Part shown: positions 57,615 through 64,000 of the stretch, one piece after another
Numbering within the stretch: position 1 is the stretch's first letter
How the letters are laid out: every line of letters starts with the position of its first letter
From: Flavitalea sp966112615
GTDB lineage: Bacteria > Bacteroidota > Bacteroidia > Chitinophagales > Chitinophagaceae
Direction of reading: 5' to 3'
DNA: 64,000 bases
Assembly: GCA_966112615.1 (NCBI GenBank)
Contig: CBHWDO010000002.1
Location: forward strand, 248,001 to 312,000
Position numbers and translations under genes: made by a program
The notes under the pieces: generated by a model
What the model was told of the DNA's origin: nothing
The model's input: only the letters and a program-made list of their open reading frames with translations
Databases searched by the model: none

Positions 57615-59876
57615 ATGCGACTCTTATTTTTTCTCATCATTTTTCCTTTTGCTGCCTGGTCGCAGACCACCATTTCCGGAACAATTAAGGACAACCGGGG
57701 AAAGGCCGTCCCGGCAGCAAGCATATCAATCAAAGATTCTTATGATGGAGCAACTGCCGATTCCCTGGGGAACTTTTCATTTTCCAGCTCCGAAAAAGGG
57801 AACCAGGTAATTACCGTATCAGCCATAAATTATAAGCTTTATGAATCCTCCATCACCCTGGAAGGAAAACCGATACAGCTTAACCTGGTACTCAGGGAAG
57901 AACCCAGTGAACTGAAAGCCGTAGTAATTACTGCCGGATCATTTGAAGCCAGTGATTCAAAAAGAACCACGGTGCTTAGCTCTATTGATGTGGTGACTAC
58001 GGCTAGTGCTAATGGAGATGTAACGGGGGCTCTAAGAACTCTTCCCGGGGCACAACAGGTAGGAGAGAATGAAGGCCTGTTCGTTCGTGGGGGAACTGCA
58101 GAAGAAACAAAATTCTTCATTGATGGAACACTCGTGAATAATTTTTTCCTGAGCAGTGTGCCAAACATAGCGCAGCGTGGTAGATTTTCACCCTTTCTTT
58201 TCAAAGGCACTGTTTTCAGCTCGGGAGGTTATTCTGCCTTGTATGGACAGGCTCTTTCAGCTGCCGTGATCCTGGAGTCTGAAGACCTTCCTGATCGTTC
58301 AGCTTCGAACTTCGGTGTATCGACAGTTGGTTTGAGTGCGGGTTATCAACACCTGGCCAAAGACAAAAAAAGTTCCTGGGGTATCAGTTATAATTATACT
58401 GACCTCTCGCTTTATTTCAACCTGGTAAAACAACGTGTAGATAATTTCAGAATTCCTGTATTTCATAATGGTGATGCCAATTTCAGGATCAAAACCTCCA
58501 GGACAGGTATGCTGAAATTTTATGGATACTTCAACCTTAGTGATCTTGGTGTAAGAAGAATGGATATTGATTCATCGTCGCTGAAAAATGCATTTGCCCT
58601 TCATAACGGTAATGTATATGCGAATTTATCCTGGAGAGAAAAGATTGGCCGCAAATCAAAGATCAATATTGGTGCTGCTTTCAGTTCTAATGTAGATGAG
58701 ATCAATAATGTTTTGCAAGATAAAGAGGGACGACCGGTTTCTATTCTTAATGAACCATATGCTTCCAAAACTTTTCAGCTTGATGCATTAGTGAATATGT
58801 TTACCATGAAAGCAGTATGGGAACAGAAAATTGGAGCATTGAGTGCAGTGAGGGGAGGAGCAGAATTCATACAGTTAAAGCACCGTAATATTTTCAATGG
58901 GAATACAAATGGAAAGATACGGACCATTGCAGATGAAAATTATGTAGCTGGCTTTGCAGAATCGGATATCTACATTACCAATGATCTTGTAGCCAGGGCA
59001 GGAGTTCGTGCAGAGAATTCATCTTTACTGCAAAGCTCAAATATCGCACCCCGATTAAGTTTCGCATACAAGACCTCTCCAAAGGGGCAGGTTTCTCTTG
59101 CCTATGGATTATTCTTCCAGCGTCCTGATAAAGATTATTACATGAGGGGATACCAAACGACTCCAATGGATTATATGCGGGCAGCTCATTATATTGCCAA
59201 TTACCAGGTTGTAAGCAGAGAACATACAATACGAGCAGAGATCTTCTACAAGAAATATGATAAACTCATTCAAACCTCTATCCAACAAGGTTCTGATCTG
59301 ATCAATGCTGCTTTGAATAACGGTGATGGATATGCGAAGGGAGTTGAGTTATTCTGGCGCGACAGAAAAACATTTAAAAATTTTGACTACTGGGTTTCTT
59401 ATTCTTATCTCGATACAAAGAGAAGATATTTAAATTACCCGGTTAGCCTGGAGCCTTCATTTGCTGCAAAACATACTGCAAGTCTTGTAATGAAAAGATT
59501 TGTAACAAAGATGAAAACACAATTCAATGCATCATACACTTTTGCAACAGGAAGGCCTTATTACAATATCAGGTATGAACAGAATGAAGCAAAGTTTGCT
59601 ATTGCAGATCAGGGTCGGACTATTCCATATCATAACCTTAGTTTAAGTGTGAATTATCTTCCGTTTATTGGCAAGCAGACGGCGAAGAGCTTTACTGTAT
59701 TTGTATTTTCAATCAATAATGTACTTGGATCAAACCAGGTATTTGGATATGATTATTCAGCCAATGGATTGAATAAGCAACCCATTCTTCCTACTGCAAG
59801 AAGATTCTTTTTCATTGGAGCCTTCTTTAGTTTTGGAGTCGACAGAAGTCAGGAGATCATTAATAGTAATCTATAA
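57615..59876 (+). CDS. TonB-dependent receptor with N-terminal carboxypeptidase-like domain
   Basis: 753 aa from the ATG at 57615 (MRLLFFLIIFPFAAWSQ signal peptide); the upstream 15 codons overlap the promoter. Carboxypeptidase-like domain at residues 19-100 (TISGTIKDNRGKAVPAASISI), plug with ALRTLPGAQQVGENEGLFVRGG and FKGTVFSSGGYSALYGQALS, then barrel ending FIGAFFSFGVD. It leads a three-gene cluster with a TPR-like periplasmic protein and a regulator. Substrate unknown. Confidence 0.88.
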   Translation: MRLLFFLIIFPFAAWSQTTISGTIKDNRGKAVPAASISIKDSYDGATADSLGNFSFSSSEKGNQVITVSAINYKLYESSITLEGKPIQLNLVLREEPSELKAVVITAGSFEASDSKRTTVLSSIDVVTTASANGDVTGALRTLPGAQQVGENEGLFVRGGTAEETKFFIDGTLVNNFFLSSVPNIAQRGRFSPFLFKGTVFSSGGYSALYGQALSAAVILESEDLPDRSASNFGVSTVGLSAGYQHLAKDKKSSWGISYNYTDLSLYFNLVKQRVDNFRIPVFHNGDANFRIKTSRTGMLKFYGYFNLSDLGVRRMDIDSSSLKNAFALHNGNVYANLSWREKIGRKSKINIGAAFSSNVDEINNVLQDKEGRPVSILNEPYASKTFQLDALVNMFTMKAVWEQKIGALSAVRGGAEFIQLKHRNIFNGNTNGKIRTIADENYVAGFAESDIYITNDLVARAGVRAENSSLLQSSNIAPRLSFAYKTSPKGQVSLAYGLFFQRPDKDYYMRGYQTTPMDYMRAAHYIANYQVVSREHTIRAEIFYKKYDKLIQTSIQQGSDLINAALNNGDGYAKGVELFWRDRKTFKNFDYWVSYSYLDTKRRYLNYPVSLEPSFAAKHTASLVMKRFVTKMKTQFNASYTFATGRPYYNIRYEQNEAKFAIADQGRTIPYHNLSLSVNYLPFIGKQTAKSFTVFVFSINNVLGSNQVFGYDYSANGLNKQPILPTARRFFFIGAFFSFGVDRSQEIINSNL

Positions 59877-59893
59877 CCATTAACCATACAATC

Positions 59894-60547
59894 ATGAAAC
59901 AGATCCTTAGTATTTTAATTCTCTCGATGTTTTCTTTCAGTGTTTTTGCACAATCAGAAAAGTACCAGAAGGCCATGGAGGCAAACGTCCTTAAATTAAA
60001 TGAGCAGCCTGATGCTGCAAAATTACTTGAGGTGGCCAACGCTTTTGAAAGAATAGCAGAAGCAGAAAAAACTCAATGGCTGCCTTATTATTATGCGGCA
60101 TATGCACAGGTATTACATGGGTTTATGTTGTCACCACAGGGAGGGGCACCCGATAAAACAGATCCTGTTGCTGATAAAGCTGAAGCGCTGTTAACGAAAG
60201 CTCAAACCATCAAAGGCGATAACGCAGAGATCTATATCATTAAAAAGATGATTTCAAATTTAAGAATGATGGCTGATCCTATGAGCAGGTACCAGACTTA
60301 TGGTCCGGCGGGTGCTGAAGCACTTGCAACAGCAAGTAAAATGGATCCTGAAAACCCGCGTGTAGCTTTACTTGAAGGCCAGGATAAATTTTTTACGCCT
60401 GAGCAGTTTGGAGGAAGTAAATCAGAAGCAAAGAAATTATTTGAAGAAGCTATCCGCAGGTTTGGATTAAAAAGGCCTTCAAATGCACTCGAGCCTGATT
60501 GGGGTTTGGAGCAGGCTAAGTATTTTTATGATCTGTCATCCAAATAA
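59894..60547 (+). CDS. Periplasmic TPR-like helical protein
   Basis: 217 aa. Signal peptide 1-19 (FSVFAQ), then paired helices with TPR-like spacing (LLEVANAFERIAEAEKTQWLPYYYAAYAQVLHG; AEALLTKAQTIKGDNAEIYIIKKMI; PRVALLEGQDKFFTPEQFGGSKSEAKKLFEEAIRRFG). This family often travels with a TonB receptor and a winged-helix regulator in Bacteroidota. It starts 17 bp after the receptor gene. Function unknown. Confidence 0.72.
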   Translation: MKQILSILILSMFSFSVFAQSEKYQKAMEANVLKLNEQPDAAKLLEVANAFERIAEAEKTQWLPYYYAAYAQVLHGFMLSPQGGAPDKTDPVADKAEALLTKAQTIKGDNAEIYIIKKMISNLRMMADPMSRYQTYGPAGAEALATASKMDPENPRVALLEGQDKFFTPEQFGGSKSEAKKLFEEAIRRFGLKRPSNALEPDWGLEQAKYFYDLSSK

Positions 60548-60556
60548 ATCTACCTG

Positions 60557-60847
60557 ATGGAGTTTAAAGACCTGGATCCTTTGTTGCATTCGCAATTAAG
60601 ACTTGCCGTGATCTCGATGTTGGTGAATCAGCAGGAAGCGGAGTTTACACACATTAAAGAGAAGACCCGTTCTACTGCCGGTAACCTTAGTGTTCAGTTG
60701 AATAAATTAAAGGAAGCAGGTTATATTGAAGTGATCAAACAGTTTAAAGAGAATTATCCTCAGACATTGTGCAGGATCACTTCTAAAGGAACAGAGGCTT
60801 TTGAGAACTATGTAAAGAACATAAAAGCATACCTGGGAAACCAGTAA
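60557..60847 (+). CDS. Winged-helix transcriptional regulator (HTH_34/MarR-like)
   Basis: 96 aa: LHSQLRLAVISMLVNQQEAEFTHIKEKTRSTAGNLSVQLNKLKEAGYIEVIKQFKENYPQTLCRITSKGTEAFENYV. The helix-turn-helix lies at about residues 29-57 and the wing at 58-77. It is 9 bp after the TPR-like gene and is followed by a terminator. It probably represses the operon through the palindrome at 57571-57589. Confidence 0.85.
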   Translation: MEFKDLDPLLHSQLRLAVISMLVNQQEAEFTHIKEKTRSTAGNLSVQLNKLKEAGYIEVIKQFKENYPQTLCRITSKGTEAFENYVKNIKAYLGNQ

Positions 60848-60852
60848 AATAT

Positions 60853-60882
60853 AGGCCCTCCTGTGATCAGGAGGGCCTTTTG
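60853..60882 (+). terminator. Intrinsic terminator after the winged-helix regulator
   Basis: AGGCCCTCCTG-TGAT-CAGGAGGGCCT, 11-bp perfect stem, then TTTTGAGTTTT. Confidence 0.88.
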
Positions 60883-60911
60883 AGTTTTACCTCATGAAAC
60901 CTTACAAAAAA

Positions 60912-62357
60912 CTATTCCTTGATCAGTTTAACGATCATTCTTTCCTTGCTGTTGATCACTACTTCCAGTACATACATTCCAGGTTGAAGTTTTGATGAAC
61001 CTTCCATTAGAATGTTATGTGAACCTGCGGCATACTTCTGAACCTTCTTCATTACTTCAATGCCTGCAGCATTTCTGATCCTCAAAGTTGCCAGTGATGC
61101 TTCCATTAATTGAAGCTGAACATTGATATCTGACCTGGCTGGATTTGGGGTAACACTAATGGTTGATACAGATTTCGTGTTGTAAACTCTTACAATCAGG
61201 ATCCTTGTAACTGCTGTCTTACCATTTTTATCAAACTGCCTGAGCCTGTAGAATACATCTTTCTTCAGTGCAGTATTTTTTCCTACATCATCAATGAAAT
61301 TATAATTGGTGCGAATGCCTGAATTGCCAACGCCAGCAACTGTTCCGGCCTTTTGCCATCCTGAACCATCAAAGCTTCTTTCCACTTCAAACCTGTCGTT
61401 GTTGGATTCAAAATTAGTAGACCAGTTGATCTGCACTTTACCGTCGCCCTTATAGGTTCCGCCGAAATCTACGAGGCTAACCGGCAGGGTTCCGTTATTG
61501 ACCAGAATGATCTTGACAGTTGCAATATTTGAACAGAGTGCTTCTGCACCGTTCTCACAAATTCTATAGGTAAAATTTACTTCTCTTCCCGTGAAATTTT
61601 GGTTTGGTGTAAATGTGAAAGTATTGTCTTCATGAATGACTACAGTACCATTTGCTGGCTGAGAAACCAGGTAAGCGGTAAATGGATCCTGATCAATATC
61701 GTAATCATTCTCCGTAATGTTTCCATTCATTGAATTCAATGATGTCAACTTGAATTCATCGTCTACTGCAACAGGAGCAGTATTACATCCATTTTTATAC
61801 ATGGTTGGTACAGATACCTGCAATTCATCAATTGCAATCCTGGTTGATATTCCAATACCATCAAAATTGATCAGCACACGATAGCCCTCAGATCCAAGCC
61901 TGGTGTAGGTTTTATCGTAGGTGTAGATAATATCTTTTCTTTTTCCATCAAGATTGATACTATCCACCTGCTTCACGATATTATTGTTTGCATCCGTAAC
62001 AAAGATCCTCAGGTAACGAGTATTACCATTACTCATATTGTTGCTGAATGCATACTTGAATTTGAGATTGAATCCACCCGGAACATCCAGTACCGGAGTA
62101 TAGATGCTGTTTGTTTTTTGTGGACTTGAAGTTGGATCAGAGATCATTGCGCCATCTCCTTCAATGCCGGGATTCCAGTTATTGGGTTCAGTGTCAAACT
62201 CAACAAATTGCCAGCAATGTGATTGAAGATACGAGGGGACCTGTGATAGGCTTGTGCCAGGTCTTGAGTTGAAGTTTTCGCTTAATTGCGCTCTTGCATG
62301 TGAGGTTGCGATCAGGCAAAGCGATGCCATGAGCACCCCGTTAAGGATTCTTTTCAT
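60912..62357 (-). CDS. T9SS-secreted protein with cadherin-like and sorting domains
   Basis: 481 aa from the ATG at 62357 (MKRILNGVLMASLCLIATSHARAQ). A lectin-like N-terminal domain (about 25-195; VPGGFNLKFKYAFSNNMSNGNTRYLRIFVTD) is followed by a tandem-Ig/cadherin-like domain (PVAVDDEFKLTSLNSMNGNITENDYDID, 200-295), a fibronectin-like domain (VQINWSTNFESNNDRFEVERSFDG) and a C-terminal sorting domain (SVTPNPARSDINVQLQLMEASLATLRIRNAAGIEVMKK...LQPGMYVLEVVINSKERMIVKLIKE). It is a surface protein whose ligand is unknown. Confidence 0.82.
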   Translation of the reverse strand: MKRILNGVLMASLCLIATSHARAQLSENFNSRPGTSLSQVPSYLQSHCWQFVEFDTEPNNWNPGIEGDGAMISDPTSSPQKTNSIYTPVLDVPGGFNLKFKYAFSNNMSNGNTRYLRIFVTDANNNIVKQVDSINLDGKRKDIIYTYDKTYTRLGSEGYRVLINFDGIGISTRIAIDELQVSVPTMYKNGCNTAPVAVDDEFKLTSLNSMNGNITENDYDIDQDPFTAYLVSQPANGTVVIHEDNTFTFTPNQNFTGREVNFTYRICENGAEALCSNIATVKIILVNNGTLPVSLVDFGGTYKGDGKVQINWSTNFESNNDRFEVERSFDGSGWQKAGTVAGVGNSGIRTNYNFIDDVGKNTALKKDVFYRLRQFDKNGKTAVTRILIVRVYNTKSVSTISVTPNPARSDINVQLQLMEASLATLRIRNAAGIEVMKKVQKYAAGSHNILMEGSSKLQPGMYVLEVVINSKERMIVKLIKE

Positions 62358-62677
62358 TTTTGTAGGTTTCGAATGTGAACAATGGCTCAGACAATGGGTA
62401 ACCAAAAATGATTTGCCGATAGGAGCTATCAGGCTTTTAGTAGGAAAATGGGTTTGGGGTATAGGGACAGCACTCGCTGTAAATCACATTATTTTGCTTT
62501 GGAATTGGAGCAGGCGGTGTAGAATTTGCCCGCGGTACGGATTGTCAGAGGTTGGATAGACAGTAACAAATGTAATGGCTGTTTTTGAAATCTGCAACTC
62601 CTCAAATAAAATTAATTTCCGCGGTAATTTCGGCTTAGATTGAACGCTTAGGCAAATTGATTGTAATATCTGTGATT
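62358..62677. other. 320-bp gap between divergent T9SS and ABC genes
   Basis: No gene or repeat was found. It should hold both divergent promoters; TAATTTCG at 62625-62632 is a possible -7 element for the ABC transporter gene. Confidence 0.5.
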
Positions 62678-63613
62678 ATGGAAGAAATAATAAGGGTTAG
62701 GAATTTGTCGAAACAATATAAGGACCTGAAGGCACTGGATGATCTTTCATTTACAGTAAGAAAGGGTGAAGTGTATGGATTTCTTGGACAGAATGGAGCG
62801 GGTAAATCAACTACCATCAGGATCCTGTTATCATTGATCTCTCCGGGTTCAGGATCTATCGAGATCTTTGGTATGCCTTTAAGATCTCATCGAAAAGAAA
62901 TTTTACGAAACATCGGTGCAGTAATTGAAAGACCTGATCTGTATAAATATCTTACGGCGTACGAAAATGTCTCCCTGTTTGCTAAACTGAGTGGTATCAA
63001 GCCCTCCAGGCAATTGATCATGGATAAGCTTGAACTGGTTGGATTGTCGAATCGTGCACACAGTAAGGCAAAAACTTTCTCACAGGGAATGAAGCAACGA
63101 CTTGGACTAGCGGTTGCACTCGTTCATGATCCTCAACTGGTAATTCTTGATGAACCAACAAATGGTTTGGATCCTCAGGGTATTGCCGATATCAGGAACC
63201 TGATCCTTTATCTCAGCAGGAAAGAAAATAAAACCATTTTTGTTTCCTCTCATTTACTGAGTGAAATGGAAGTGATCGCAGAACGAATGCTGATCATTGA
63301 TAAAGGAAAAGCGGTAAAAGAAGGTTCGATCAGTGAATTGTTTGATCCATCCAACATGTTTGTACAGGTTCGATTGCTCAATATGCCTGCAGTGGAAAAT
63401 ACATTGAAGCAGCAGCCATGGTGGACTTCAGTGCTTGATCATCATAAAGATGGATTTAACATCCAGATCGCGACTGATAAAATTCCTGCACTCAGTGCAT
63501 CATTATTACAAAGCGGTGCAGAGATTTTTTCTGTTAGCCCGCGACATTCACTTGAACAATATTTTCTTTCTCTAACAACGGCCAATCAACATGTTGACAG
63601 TTTTGCGAATTGA
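62678..63613 (+). CDS. ABC transporter ATP-binding protein (ABC-2 type exporter)
   Basis: 311 aa from the ATG at 62678 (MEEIIRVRNLSKQYK). Walker A FLGQNGAGKSTTIR (about 39-52), Q-loop, signature FSQGMKQRLGLAVALVHDPQLVILDEPTNGLDPQG and H-loop VSSHLL. The C-terminal part (about 220-311) resembles that of CcmA/DrrA-type ATPases. It overlaps the permease gene by 23 bp. Confidence 0.93.
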   Translation: MEEIIRVRNLSKQYKDLKALDDLSFTVRKGEVYGFLGQNGAGKSTTIRILLSLISPGSGSIEIFGMPLRSHRKEILRNIGAVIERPDLYKYLTAYENVSLFAKLSGIKPSRQLIMDKLELVGLSNRAHSKAKTFSQGMKQRLGLAVALVHDPQLVILDEPTNGLDPQGIADIRNLILYLSRKENKTIFVSSHLLSEMEVIAERMLIIDKGKAVKEGSISELFDPSNMFVQVRLLNMPAVENTLKQQPWWTSVLDHHKDGFNIQIATDKIPALSASLLQSGAEIFSVSPRHSLEQYFLSLTTANQHVDSFAN

Positions 63614-64000
63614 GTTATTCAAGATTTTCAAGAGGCCTCGTACCTATATCAGCTTTATTGCAATAGCAGCCATTGTGTTGCTGATCCAGTTTGCTTTTTA
63701 TGCTGATGGAAATGCATATGTATCCTTCATGCTTCAATCGATCAATTCATCATTTTCTGTTGAAGGAAATATTCTAAATGGATACCTGATCTGTTTTATA
63801 GTATTGAATACTTTACTCATTCATGTTCCCCTGTTGATTGCACTGGTTGCTGCAGATATGATTGCCGGTGAAGCTAACATGGGAACACTTCGATTAATTG
63901 CATCAAAGCCCGTAAGCCGGTCAACTTTGATCATGAGTAAATTTTTGGCAAGTACCATCTATACTATGATGTTGCTGGTCTGGATGGCTATTCTATCCTT
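63591..64000 (+). CDS. ABC-2 type permease, partial (runs off the window)
   Basis: The first 136 codons are visible, from the ATG at 63591. The frame opens MLTVLRIELFKIFKRPRTYISFIAIA and contains three hydrophobic segments and VAADMIAGEANMGTLRLIASKPVSRS, the usual ABC-2 permease words (DxxAGExxxGTLRxLLxxPVSR). It pairs with the ATPase just upstream. Confidence 0.9.
   Translation, partial: MLTVLRIELFKIFKRPRTYISFIAIAAIVLLIQFAFYADGNAYVSFMLQSINSSFSVEGNILNGYLICFIVLNTLLIHVPLLIALVAADMIAGEANMGTLRLIASKPVSRSTLIMSKFLASTIYTMMLLVWMAILS

Overview
The window looks like chromosomal DNA from a member of the Bacteroidota, most likely Chitinophagaceae or a close relative. The supporting signs are SusC/SusD transporters, TonB receptors with an N-terminal carboxypeptidase-like domain, proteins with C-terminal type IX secretion (T9SS) sorting domains, -7 promoter elements of the TAnnTTTG type, a SUI1-family protein, and bacterial tryptophan 2,3-dioxygenase. 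No rRNA, tRNA, phage, insertion sequence or CRISPR array was seen.

Left part (1-29 kb), mostly housekeeping: a partial TonB receptor and gpmI; DUF4783-nadC-SUI1; an NmrA-type oxidoreductase with its MarR regulator and a pair of matching operator palindromes; icd; apaG; a POT + OPT peptide-uptake pair; purD; tryptophan 2,3-dioxygenase; the complete cell-shape operon mreB-mreC-mreD-mrdA-rodA; an MBL-fold hydrolase; a T9SS cargo protein; another TonB receptor; and an rfbA-galE-ECF sigma-anti-sigma-Spy-like operon.

Middle part (29.2-48.1 kb), a phosphorus-acquisition island: a PiT phosphate transporter with its DUF47/PhoU-like partner, an OprO/OprP-type porin, a TonB receptor with a beta-helix lipoprotein, a small lipoprotein, a glycosyltransferase and PlcP/LpxH-like metallophosphoesterase pair (the layout expected for swapping phospholipids for glycolipids), a SusC/SusD pair, the scar of a deleted phosphonate-degradation operon, and a PhoB/PhoR-like two-component system. 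Promoters of four units (porin, TonB receptor, phosphoesterase operon, SusCD) plus one promoter without a gene carry tandem 11-bp repeats (consensus near TTAACAT + 4 bp), always ending 8 bp before the -7 element. I propose these as the Pho box of this organism.

Right part (48-64 kb): a large secreted protein with a His...Cys pattern resembling clan CD cysteine peptidases, an MsbA-like ABC exporter, an ATP synthase operon (atpB-E-F-H-A, ending in a terminator with no atpG), a TonB receptor/TPR-like/winged-helix regulator cluster with a palindromic operator on its promoter, a second large T9SS cargo protein, and the start of an ABC-2 exporter.

Many intergenic gaps contain repeat families: hairpins of varying stem sequence flanked by a constant GGGCTGAAC/GTTCAGCCC word, GGAATAC- and GGAGACGTG-type minisatellites often in inverted pairs, and CGGGAAT-type repeats. 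Some of these encode the last residues of neighbouring proteins.
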